Positions 10,463 to 21,591 of a DNA stretch of 64,000 bases are shown one piece after another. Under the pieces are notes generated by a model. It made no database searches and was not told where the DNA came from. It saw only the letters and a program-made list of their open reading frames with translations. This DNA is from Cymbidium sinense (taxonomy: Eukaryota; Streptophyta; Magnoliopsida; Asparagales; Orchidaceae). The stretch is from assembly GCA_021442155.1 (NCBI GenBank), contig CM038228.1, positions 82,341,095 to 82,405,094 of the forward strand, read 5' to 3'. Position 1 is the stretch's first letter. Every line of letters starts with the position of its first letter. The translations under genes and the position numbers were made by a program.

Positions 10463-13400
10463 GATCAAGCCACGTAGGATCCTCTGATTCACCCTTTAAG
10501 AACCGTTGGCTCAATCTCAACCATCCGATCCTAAACCAGACGGGTGATGAGAAAGTGCGTAGGGCAGCCGCTGACGCGACACTCTGATGTGACAACTTAA
10601 GTGATGAATCCCACCACACTACATGGAAAGTGCGTGCCGCGTCAGCCTCCACGTGGCACTGACGGGATTAGTCATTTAATCAGGCTATTTAATTAATTAA
10701 TAATCATGGAAACTTCAAAATAACATAACTAAATGTAGAAAACTAAAAAAATACAAAATAAAAAGTATTGTGAAGATAATTCAAAAAGGAATAATCTAAA
10801 ATTAATTTCAATTGATTTTGAATGGTGATATTTTTGAATTAGAGTTTTATTAGGAATGTAATTATATTAATTACTCTTTAATTAACCTATTAATTAATTC
10901 CAAACTTCTCATGTGCATTTAGTGGGATGACTTCTGCCTCCCCTAATTTTCTTGGAATTTATTAATGGTTTAATTAGTGGAATTGCTTGAGTCATTCCTA
11001 ATTACCCTCTTAATCAATTAAATAATTAATTAACCTTTGAAATAGTGATAAATCAATTAATTAAGTTTGCTAATCACTTTAGAATAGTGAATTGACTTAG
11101 AGAATGAGATTAAGAGTTCTTTCCTATATCTTTTTCCCTAACTTTATTTTATTTGGATAAAAATCTAATTAAATTGCAAATTAATTAAATAATTTAATCA
11201 CTTAATTAAATGGCTTTATTAATCAAAATTTTGAAAATCAAAATATTTGAGAACTTAACCAATTCATCTTAGGTAGGTGCTTAGGTGTTCAATAACCTAA
11301 GTAGCTTAAGGAAATCAAAATGCAACCCACATGTGTGGGAAAGGTTATGAAAGTACTTAAACTAAACCCTTTAGCTTAATTAATCAATAATTGTGAGTCA
11401 ATTGCATTAGGCCCTTTCTTTCCTAGGTGCATTCCTGATTTAAATTTCTTGTGTGGTTTTATGTCATGCATTGGCTCATAATTATTTGATTAAATATGTT
11501 AAAGTGATGTAGGTAAGGGGTAATTAATGCACTTAATTCACACCTTAACCAAAACAAAATATAAAAATTATCTAATGATTATAAAATTAAACTAAAACAA
11601 CATACACATGTGGGAAATGGGTTAGGACTAACAAACCTCTTCACATTTCTTAAATTCAAATCAAACTCAAATAAAACAAAAATAATTTCTTTAAAACCAA
11701 ATTTGATTTACTTTAAATAATTCTATTTCTTAAGATTGTCTTTAAGAATTAATTAGGGTGAATGAATTTACATGCTTTCACCACTTTATTTCTTTCCTAG
11801 CATGCTAAATGTGTATGTCATATGAAAATCATCCATTCATGCTTTTTGAAAATCAAATTAAAAAAATGAAATGTTTCCTTTTTATCAAATTGCATGTTTT
11901 GGCTAAAGTAAGAATATGATTGGCTATTATGACTATTAAATCCAAAATTATTTTCAAAACTCATAAATAAAATATAATAACTGAAAGGTATGCTACTTAT
12001 AATTATTTATAAGCTTGCATGTGAGTATAAAATGTGTTATGTGATTCTCCCTCTCTTTCTTAACATAGAATTGTATAGGATTTGCAAAGTGTATAGTCCA
12101 TTTGAAAAGAACATAACACTTATTTGAATCCTCTCCTATACACTTCTATGTCATGACTTAAGATGGAATTCCACATCACACATATAAACTAATAAACAAA
12201 CCAATCAAATAAACCTAAACTTTTTGCATGATTCTCTCTCCATGCATTTCTTTTTGTACATACACATGTATTTATGAAAAGTGATATATTAGTCTGGACA
12301 ATCCGAGGGTTACGAGGCTTTAATTAGCCCTAAGTAGATTTTGTACTTTACACCCCTGGTGCTAACAATGGCGTCGTACTCACTTATGTCTTTTATACTT
12401 GTAAATGTGCATATGAAAATTGATAAAAGAATCACCTTTTTCTACTTCACAAAAACATGCATACACGAAACATTACAAATTTTCCTTTAACCAATATTTG
12501 TTAGCATTCATCATAAATTGTGCTAAACATTTTCATTTTCATGTATATATATGCTTAGGATTCATCCATATGCATGTTATACATGTTGGGAAAGAAATGA
12601 AGTGATGTGTACTTTGTGATAGTATTTCACTTTACTTATTCTTAAAATGCACTTTCTTTTTTAATAGGTTTGTTTAGAGAAAATCTAAACTTAGGATTAA
12701 TTAAAACACATAATAAAATATTCACTAAATAAAAAAAAATCAAATATGAATCTACCTTAGAAATTACTTAAGGTAGGGAGGAAGGAGAATTTCTCTTCTC
12801 TTTTCCTCTCTTTACAACTTAGTAATTAATTGTAGGATTTATTCATTCCAAAATAAAATACAAAATAAAATCAACCAAAGTGACTAAATCACTTACATAA
12901 AACAAACCCTCTAAGTTGAATATTTTCTTACTTAGAAAACTTTAACCTTAAAGCCTAGCTAAGCATACCACACAAATCTTAAATAGCACACACATTAGGC
13001 TAAGTCACAACTTCTAGCTTTAGGTTAGGGCGATGCATGGTTTGATATTTTCTTTTATTTTGTGATATTTTGTTTTAGTTTGGATGTTAGGGTGTATGTA
13101 CGTAGACTAAATGGTAGGGTGATCTTAGTCTAATCATTATCTTCTGTAGGGATTATGCTTAAGGGGCGGTGTAATAAAATTATAAAACTTCTTTTGCTGT
13201 GCAGGTGCTTATACCCCTAAGCATAATCTAAGATAGGCCAAGTGGACTTGGTTAACCATGTGTGAGGTGTTAAGTCCAATTTTTATATATACATGCTTGA
13301 GATTGTTTGGTTTGTTTAGCTAATATCTATTTTGTAGGTTTTAGTTAGATTTTCTTTTTCCCAATTTCATGTAATTTTGTAATTAGGATTTTTGAATAAT

Positions 13401-13596
13401 TATTATGGGGATTATGATGAGCATTGATTATAAGATCATGTCTTATGTACCATGTGAAGCCTTGGAGCAACCACATTCCAACCATCCAAAGGAAGGAACC
13501 AAAAGAAGAAAGAAGAAAGAAGAAATGATGAATGAAGACCCCCATAACATGAATTTCTTAATTGTAATTAATTCATTTGTAATCTGAGTTGTATAA

Positions 13597-13615
13597 GGGT
13601 AGAGCTCAGCTACCC
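13597..13615 (-). other. Hairpin H3 of element Y
   Basis: Arms GGGTAG and CTACCC (read on the minus strand) with a 7-base loop containing GAGCT. Same location and loop type as H3 in X and Z. Confidence 0.55.
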
Positions 13616-14773
13616 AATTTGTTTTTGGGTTTGTTCGGTGGAGCTCAACTACAAATGACCTTTTATTCTTTTGTGATAGCTTTATAAATTGATTGATATT
13701 TGTTTAGCTTGTGCATTAAGATGACATTTTTTCCTAGTTTATTCCTTGCTTTGATGTATGGCCTAGATGACAATTAGGCTCTTAGGAAAATAAATTTTTT
13801 ATCTAGCTAATCAATTCAAACTAAAAATAAAAAAACTCATAACCTCACCTAAATCTTAGGTTATAAGTCAAGATAAAAGAATTAGCAACCCTTTAATTGG
13901 ATGTTATATTACTTTTCTCACATCATGCATAAAAAGCATATTATTTCACTCTTAATAGGAGGGCTTCCACCTTTGCCAGGGAACTTGGCATGACCTTTGA
14001 GAGTCATGGTGGAAACACCCCTCCTTATCTTGCTGATTTTCACCCATAATCTAATTTCTCATGCATTAGACATATGAATCCTAAATCCTATGTCAAATTG
14101 ATTGTCCAAAAATGAAAATAAAATATAAAAAAATTTGCATTAGATTTAAGTCATTAAATCATGCCCTACATGATCTAGTCCCTTAGGGAGTGTGTTTAAG
14201 GACTTAGTCTCTTTCTAAATAAATAACATCTTAGCTATCTTGCAAAAGCATATGACTTGCCTACATATTTTATTACTGTAGGAGGAGTTAGTTGGTAGCC
14301 ACCCCTAAGCAGTTGTAAGTCCAACAGTCAGGTGGTTTATCCTCTCTTATAGAGGTAAACCAAATACCCATTTTTTTTATATTTAGGTCATGCTTTTGGC
14401 CCTTGCCAAAGCTCCCTAGATTTTCGTTCAGAGGTTGCTACTTCCATTTGTGGGCTACAAGCATAAATCCTCACCTCTTAGGTGTTTCCATAACCTTGTA
14501 TTATAGAATTGTAAGCCCTATATTTCAAATAAAAATTCAACTCAAACAAATTAATTCAATTTTAAAAATGTAAAGCCCAACCATAGGGTAGTTTGGGATG
14601 CTTATTAGGCTTCCTAGTTTCTTAAGCATCCCCTACTTATTTTCATTTGGCTTCGATAAGAACTCCCTCCTCTTGATTGATCCTACTTGACTTTCTATAA
14701 ATAAACCATTTAATTGAGTCCTGCCTTTCAAAATCCTAGTGATAATTATCATTTATCTTAATCGAGAGTATTT

Positions 14774-14794
14774 CTAAGGAATCCTATTCCTTAG
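14774..14794 (-). other. Hairpin H2 of element Y
   Basis: Perfect 9-bp arms CTAAGGAAT and ATTCCTTAG around a 3-base loop. In W and Z the same stem carries paired changes (A-T to G-C) at two positions while staying complementary. Confidence 0.65.
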
Positions 14795-15148
14795 GATGTA
14801 ATTAACTGTGGGGGCTTGGCCCTGTAGAGAACATAACAAACTCGGTTTAAAATAAATCCTACTTTATTATTCCATGTAAAATAAGGGAAGAATATCTGGT
14901 ACATTCTGAAGACCCATAGTCCTTAGGAGTCCTTATTGAGGTGATTAGGTCCATTGTAGGGTGGTGATTTCTATCTTTTGAAATTGTACACATCTCCTCC
15001 ATATCATACCCGATCACCCTAATAAGAACATCTGTGGATCTGCATGGCATCCCGACAAGGCGTATTTTATATATTTTTGTTTTCATTTATCATCTTTTCC
15101 AAAAGGAGGATAGATGAAGGTAGGAATATATATAAAATTTTCACGATA

Positions 15149-15507
15149 ACCTACAATAATTTATGGTGCACAATATTGGTCAGTAGAGAAGCATAAGACA
15201 AAGTTACATATTGTAGAGATGAGGATGCTCATGTGGATGAGTGGCTTTACTCTGAGATAAAATGTGAAATGATTATGTTCGGGAAAAGATTGGAGTAGCT
15301 CTAGTGCAGATAAGATTATATAGAGTCGCCTTAGATGGTTTGACTACATAAAGCATCATCCATTCGATGACTTGGTTATGGGAGTATATGTACTCGATTT
15401 GCCTTATATTAAGAAAAGTAGAGGTAGTCCAAAGAAGACTCTGTTAAGATGTATAAAAATAACCTTAGTTTATTAGAATTAAATGAGAATTTGACACATA
15501 ATAAGGC
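15149..15507 (+). pseudogene. RTE-type LINE reverse-transcriptase protein, C-terminal remnant
   Basis: The plus strand, read with frame changes, gives YGAQYWSVEK, then EMRMLMWMSGFTL, SRLRWFDYIKHHPFDDLVMG, SRGSPKKTLL and LELNENLTHN. This order (YG.ECW, EMRMLRWM.G.T, RLRWFGH, GRPKKTW, LT.D.A) is typical of the end of RTE-clade LINE proteins in plants. Stops and frameshifts show it is dead. It is cut at the right by V (15508) and resumes at 38613. It is cut at the left by Y, and I could not find its 5' continuation at 1-119, which is unexplained. Family call from memory of the clade; no alignment was run. Confidence 0.8.
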
Positions 15508-15746
15508 TGTGAGAATTTTTATTTGGAACACCACGTAGATCTCAGGGGTACTTATTTACATAATCAAATATGTCATTAAGGGATAAATATATTATTTTGA
15601 AAGATAAACATATTATCCTATAATGGATTCAATTAGTTAATAAGGAATCTTAAGGTTGATGGGTCTTCAATATACCAGAGATTCTTCCCCTTGAAGTACA
15701 TAAAGAGGTAGAAAAGGACTTATTTTATTACAAGGTTTGTAGTTCC

Positions 15747-15768
15747 CTATAAGGGCATGCTCCTATAG
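15747..15768 (+). other. Hairpin H1 of element V
   Basis: Arms CTATAAGGGC and GCTCCTATAG around AT, 8 of 10 positions paired. Same place as H1 in W, X2 and Y2. Confidence 0.5.
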
Positions 15769-16560
15769 TTAATTACATCTTAGAAGGAAAAAAATTCATC
15801 CTAAGAATACTTACGATTAAAAAAAGTAACTTTCATCTCTATTGATTTCAAAATGTGTATTAAAAGGATGGTTAATTTAGAAATTAAAGTGAGATTGCTT
15901 CAATGGGGAATAGTTTTTTTTAGAAGCCAAATGAGATTGAGTAGGAAATACTTTTGGATATTGAGAATTCCAGTAAGAATTTCAACTATCTTATTATTGG
16001 GTTTCACATTTTTGAGATTGAGATTATTAAAATTTTTTGTTGACATTTTATTAGAAATCTAGGACTTAGATTCTGACAACATAAGATTGTGGAAATGTGT
16101 AAGAGTTAAAGGCTTATTTTAATAGGATGCTTCAGGACTTAAGTATAAAAATGCTCCTTACATAAGTCAGAAACCCGATCTAGTCTAATTTTATAAATTT
16201 GAGAAATATTAGTTCTTTTTCTCATTTAAGAAAATAAATATATCTCGACTCTTCTAGACTTACTTCTCTCATGGAAGGAATTGCCAGCTAACAGCACCTA
16301 AGCGATTTGAAATCATGTAAGCTAGTCTTATGTAAGTGAAATATGGATGGACTCTTATGTTTAGGAAAGAAAGCCATAAGCTTAAACTCACTCCATAAAA
16401 AAACTAGATAATGTGTGGCATGCATTCCATGATTTAGATTAATGTAATAAAATTTATAATTTTTTATTTCATTTTGACTCATCAATTTTTGACCAAGGCT
16501 TTGGAGGATTTATGAATAAATGCATGATGAAATTCGATTATGGGTTAAATTAGAGAGAAG

Positions 16561-17922
16561 TGGTGTTCTCCACTACAAGAGATTACTTTCACAGGTCAAG
16601 TTTATCCCTTATCATGCAAGAATGGAGACCTCCTATTTACAAGAGTAAAATAGTATGTATGCATGATGTTGAAACATACAACCATTCATTTAAGGGGTTA
16701 CTAATTTCTTAATCAAGATCATAAACTTTAAAGTGAGGTTATGAGTTAATTAAAATTTGATTAAAATCATTAATTAAGATAGAAAATTTAGTTTTCTTAA
16801 GAGCCTAATGCATCTACGCTTTATTGCAAAACACAACAATCACAAAAATAAACTTATGAAAATCATATAGTTCTATTACTAACCCCAAAATAAATTAAGA
16901 AATATTTAAATAAATAAAATAGGCCACTGCGGTAGGGAACCGTTATACACCCCGGAAAAAGAAAAGAAACTGGGCAGCAAAACTCTGCCCTTATTCAGCC
17001 CGGCCTAAAACCAAAAGTTTGATTTATAGGGTCTTTATTAACTTTAGGATTGTCTCCTTCTTTAGAGACCTCCTTAGACTCCACCGAGAACCATCAAATA
17101 GGTATAGTCAGCTCCTGTTAATCTTAAATCCCATTGATCCTAACCTAGTTCTAGGCTCAAATTATATTTTAAAATTCCAAAATAAAATCTTCTACAAAAT
17201 AGACGTTAGGAAAAATATACAGTACACTAGCAGTTATAGTGAGGTGTTCTCCACTACAAGAGACTACTAGCATAGGTCAATTCTGTCTCTTATAGTGCAA
17301 GAATGGAGACCCCTACTTACAAAAGTGAAATATTATGTATGGATGATGTTGAAACATACAACCATTTAGTTAAGGGGTTACTAAATCTTTTATTTCTTAA
17401 TCAAGATCATAGTCTTTAAAGTGAGGTTATGAGTTAAATAAAATTTAATTAAAATTATTAATTGGGATAAAAAATTTCATTTTCCTAAGAGCCTAATGCA
17501 TCTAGGCTTTATTGCATAACAAACAATCATAGAAATAAACTTATGAAAAGCATGCAGTTCTATTACTTACCCAAAAAATAAATTATGCCAGATTTAAATA
17601 AATAAAATAGAGTGTGGCAGGGAACTACTATACACCCCAAAAAAAGAAAAGAAAGTTGGTAGCAAAACTCTGCCATTATTCAGCCCAACCTAGAACTAAA
17701 AGTTTGATCTATGGGGTATTTATTAACTTTAGGATTACCGCCTTCTTTAGAGACCTCCTTAGACTCCACCGAGAACCATCAAATAGGTATAGTTAGCTAC
17801 TGTTAATCATAGATCCTAACCTAATTCTAGGCTCAAATTACATTTTAAAATTCCAAAATAAAATATTCTACAAAATAGACGTTAGGAAAAAGATACAGCA
17901 CACCAGCAGTTTATATTTCAAA
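16561..17922 (+). repeat. Tandem duplication of about 681 bp in V
   Basis: 16561-17241 and 17242-17922 are diverged direct copies: TGTTCTCCACTACAAGAG recurs at both starts and AAATAGACGTTAGGAAAAA at both ends. Each copy contains H3 (16972-16990 and 17657-17675). Other family members have the segment once. Confidence 0.75.
16972..16990 (+). other. Hairpin H3 of V, first copy
   Basis: Arms GGGCAG and CTGCCC with loop CAAAACT. Relative to Y and Z (GGGTAG/CTACCC) a T-A pair has become C-G, so both sides changed together. The second copy at 17657-17675 has TGGTAG/CTGCCA, which still pairs with one G-T wobble. Confidence 0.6.
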
Positions 17923-18229
17923 CATACTAGTTTAACATTAGTGTTAAGGCCACTTATTCTATTAGGTTATGCTTAGGAACTTAAGCAGCTCCCATGAGCA
18001 AACAATATTTATACAATGATCCTTTTTAAGTAGAGCCCCCTCTAGAAAATAGTGTTAGCCTAAAAAGAATGCTTTAACATACAAACTAGCGGGCAAAAAT
18101 TTCTAGCCATCCAATCTAAAATGGTACACTATAAAAAAAAGTATCACATCACATCAAATCATCATAGATCATCAGCCTAACCTAAGTCTAGGGTCGGTGA
18201 TCTAGTGTGAAAAGAGGGGCTTTTGTGGT

Positions 18230-21200
18230 ATGACATGTATTGGGCCTTATTTTGGTTTAAGTTCAATTTTAATTCAAAGTTTGTTCAATTTACTATTGAT
18301 GGTTTCAACTTAAGTGTTTTAATTGATTTATGATTTTTTTTATTTTAAGTTTATTTTTAATTTTAAGAATAAAATAAACATTGCTTAAAGAAGAACATAT
18401 TCTATTCAACATCCTAATCCTAGTAGAATGATTTTTTCACCCTCAGATAAAAATCCCTTCTAGGGGTCAAACTAAGAACTTGTATATCTTAATTAACCTG
18501 TTTGAATTTATTGAAATGATTTAACTGATATAAACTTAATTTGATTTAGTATGAATTTTAAATTTTGCATTTTTCATGTGTTTTGATTTATGATATTAAC
18601 TTTGGATAAAGTTTTAGTTTGATTTAATTCACTTTTAGTAATTTAATTAATATTTAATTTCTTTGAATTGATGTTTAATTCTTTTTCTTCAAATTTCATT
18701 TTAAAGATTTAATCTTATATGATTTGTATTGATTAAATCATTTTAATGTTGTTTAAATTTAATGATTTTATCTTTTCATTTAAGTTTTATTTGATTTAGT
18801 TAAGGTAATTTAGTTTGATTAACTTTTGATTTGATTAAAGGTCTAAGACACTTTTCTTAATCTAGATTCTAATGAGGAGTTTGATCATTTGGTTTATTAA
18901 ATTTGGTGATTTGATTTATATATTGGTTTTAGTTTGAGGATTGTTTCATTTAATTTAATCTTTTGGTTTAATTTAATTGGTTTGATTTGTTAAGTTTTAT
19001 TAGTTTATGTATTTACTTTGGTTAAGTGAATTAAATTTTTATTTTGAGTTCAATTAAATTTGATTGTTCACATTTGGAGTTTCATTTATTTTGATTCATT
19101 TTTTAGAATTTGGTTAATGTCTTTGAATGGTAGTTCATGTTTAATTTGATCATTAAACTTATATGTTTAATGATTAATTAATTCATCTTATTCAAATAGA
19201 GTGAATTGAACCTAATTTGGCTATATATTGAATTGATTAAGGTTTGCTTTAGTTTCATTTGATTTGATTAATATCCTATGATTAGTCATGATGAGTTCGA
19301 TTTGTGATCTATTTGATTTAAAGTTTGATGATTAATTAAGGATCAATTTAGCTTTGTTGTTTATTGAATTTAAGTGATTTTATATGATTGAGGTTCAATG
19401 CTTAATTAAGATTTAATTAGGTTAGTTTGCTTCATGTAGTTAGCTAAGTTGATTGGAATAGTTTAAGATTGGCTTATTTACTCTATTTATTTATTTAAAT
19501 TTTGGTTTAGATGATTGTTCAAATTAAAGTTTAGTTATAACTCTTTGTCATTATGATTAACCAAATTGAGTGTTTGCTTTGATTAATGGTTTAGTCAAAT
19601 TTGATTGAATGTTCACAACTGATTTGATTAGTTAGTAGAAGCTTGATTAGTGATTGCTCTATCTAAATTGATTCATTATAACTTAGGTTTCACATGGTTA
19701 AGCATTTGATTTACTTAACTTATTTGGATTAAGTTTTCTTAATTAAATTATGTTTAATTTGTATATATAATTGAAGCATTATGATTTGATTTGATTTAAT
19801 TAATTATGTTTAATTTGTTTACGTGTATTTAATTTGTATGTTAATCATTTTAATTAATTTGATTTTATTTGATCTTTACTTAATTGAATTGACTGATTTA
19901 ATTTATTTGATTGGCTTAATCAAAGTTTAATCATGGGTTGATTAGAGTCTTTTTATCAAGTTAATTAGAGTTTGATTTGATTTAGGTTATTTGGTTGTTG
20001 AAGCTTTTAATTTGATTTCATGTTTATTTAGGTTAATGATGTAGTTAATGATTTGATGATTTAAGTTTACTAGGTTAAGTTTAATTTAGAATATAATTGT
20101 TATTTAATTAAATTTCATTAATTTAATTAGGTTTCAGTTTATGCATTATTTTTTTATTGTTTTGGTTTAAATCCAATTGATTTGATATCTCGATTCATCT
20201 ATTTTAGGTTATTTAAAAGGCATTTTAATAATTTTATTGTTATATAATTCCTATGATGTATGAGATTTATTTGGTTTGGATTTATGATATATTTATTTAA
20301 CTTTGTTTGAATTTAATTATGTTTATTAAACTAGTTATGATTTAATTTAATTTTTTAATTTAATCTAACTTGAGTTTAATTTATTGAATAATTATTTGAA
20401 TATTTATATTTAACTTGATTGGTTGATATAGTTAAGGTTTATTTAATTTGACTTATCATGACTAGATAAAGCTAAATGATGTTTGATTATTTTAGTTTGT
20501 TTAAAGATCATTTAAGTTTTCATAAGGTCAATTTGATTTAGATGATTAACTCAATTAACATAAGATCAATGATTAACTAACCTTTTATTAAATGATTAGT
20601 TTAATTAAAAGTTTTATTAAGGAGCTTAATTTATTTAATGATCAATTAAATCAACTATAATTAAATGATCATTTATTAGCTTAAGTAATTAACATAACCC
20701 AAACTTAGTTGATGATTAAGTTAGTCATTATTGATTGATTAAATGACTGGTTAAATTAAGATTGAGTTAATGATTGTTTACTCTTTAGCTTGACCAATGA
20801 TTAATATAAGTTTTAATAAATTTGATCTACTATGATTAAATAGGTGTTTAGCTTAGGTGATTTACTCAATTAAAGATTGATCATAGTTAATTTAATTTTG
20901 GTTAAATCAAAAAGGGGTTATTTGATCTCAATCAATTTTAATGTTTGATAGTTTAATTTATTAGAGTTTAGTCTTAATAAATTTCGTTAGTGTTAATTTT
21001 AATTATTTATTAAATCCTAATTTTAAGTGATTTTAAATTTATGTAACTTCAAAGGGTTATATTATTTTCTTAAGGTTCCATGAAGCTAATTAAAATGGTT
21101 TAAACTATTTCAATGATTTCCATAATTTTCTAGATTTTTTAAATTGATTATTTCATAAAATTAGCCATTTGGACTTTGAAATCCAATAACTTTTAATGTA

Positions 21201-21400
21201 TTAATCATTTTAATTTCAAAATTTTATGGTAGGTGTATTTTAATCTGAATTTTTCAAGCCCTAAAAATTTTAGATCAATTTGATTAATATTTATGAATTA
21301 AATAAATTTTATTTTCATTCAAAGTTAAACTAAAAATACCCAATAGAAATTGGGGATTTTGGATTCACTGGATTCCTCTCGAAAGACAAATCCAATGAGC
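18230..21400. repeat. T-rich low-complexity expanse in V
   Basis: About 3.2 kb built from degenerate TTTGATTTAATT-like words, strongly T-biased on the plus strand and without ORFs. It takes the place of the middle zone of other copies (for example 4300-6600 in X) but is longer and has lost the amplified box. No gene seen. Confidence 0.6.
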
Positions 21401-21509
21401 CCTTATTTGTAATTTTTGATTAAGTATTTTATTTTATATGAAAATTTGAAATTTCAAACAATTTTTGTAATTTTTAAATCCAAAAAGCTGGATTTTCCTA
21501 TTTAACCAA

Positions 21510-21531
21510 GTCAGCGCCACTAGGCGCTGAC
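21510..21531. other. Perfect GC-rich palindrome in V
   Basis: GTCAGCGCC and GGCGCTGAC are perfect 9-bp inverted copies around ACTA. It stands out in a very AT-rich setting and lies in the GC-richer zone of V, 60 bp before the Y2 insertion. Confidence 0.7.
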
Positions 21532-21591
21532 CAGGCCTACTTTCCGCATTTCGACCATGGATTGGTCCATGATGGATCCACTTGGATCCAC

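Larger units (their letters stand above)
9784..15148 (-). mobile_element. Giant LTR-like element Y, 5' part (right segment)
   Basis: Continuation of Y after X. It is the reverse complement of 2266-7380. In Y orientation the 5' end is near 15148 (TATCGTG, a decayed form of TATGGTG in Z and TGTGGTG in X2). Segments 120-2265 and 9784-15148 sum to 7511 bp, against 7513 bp for X. Landmarks on the plus strand: GC-richer zone 10200-10680 with a CACGTG G-box core at about 10650; amplified-box unit 12293-12390; H3 13597-13615; H2 14774-14794; 5' end box near 15060. It abuts the LINE relic at 15149. No genes. Confidence 0.8.
15508..21591 (+). mobile_element. Giant LTR-like element V, 5' part
   Basis: Starts TGTGAGAATTTTTATTTGG at 15508, directly followed by the family box ACACCACGTAGATC. 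The left flank is AAGGC; the right flank after V is AAGGA (38613-38617), a probable 5-bp TSD with one change. Carries H1 (15747-15768), two H3 hairpins through a 681-bp duplication, a long T-rich stretch (18230-21400) and a perfect palindrome at 21510-21531. Interrupted at 21591 by Y2 and resumes at 36711. Total about 7986 bp. It is the most diverged copy, consistent with being an early insertion. Small frames (15853-16062, 17019-17270, 17614-17796) match nothing I know; two of them are copies of each other through the duplication. Confidence 0.75.
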
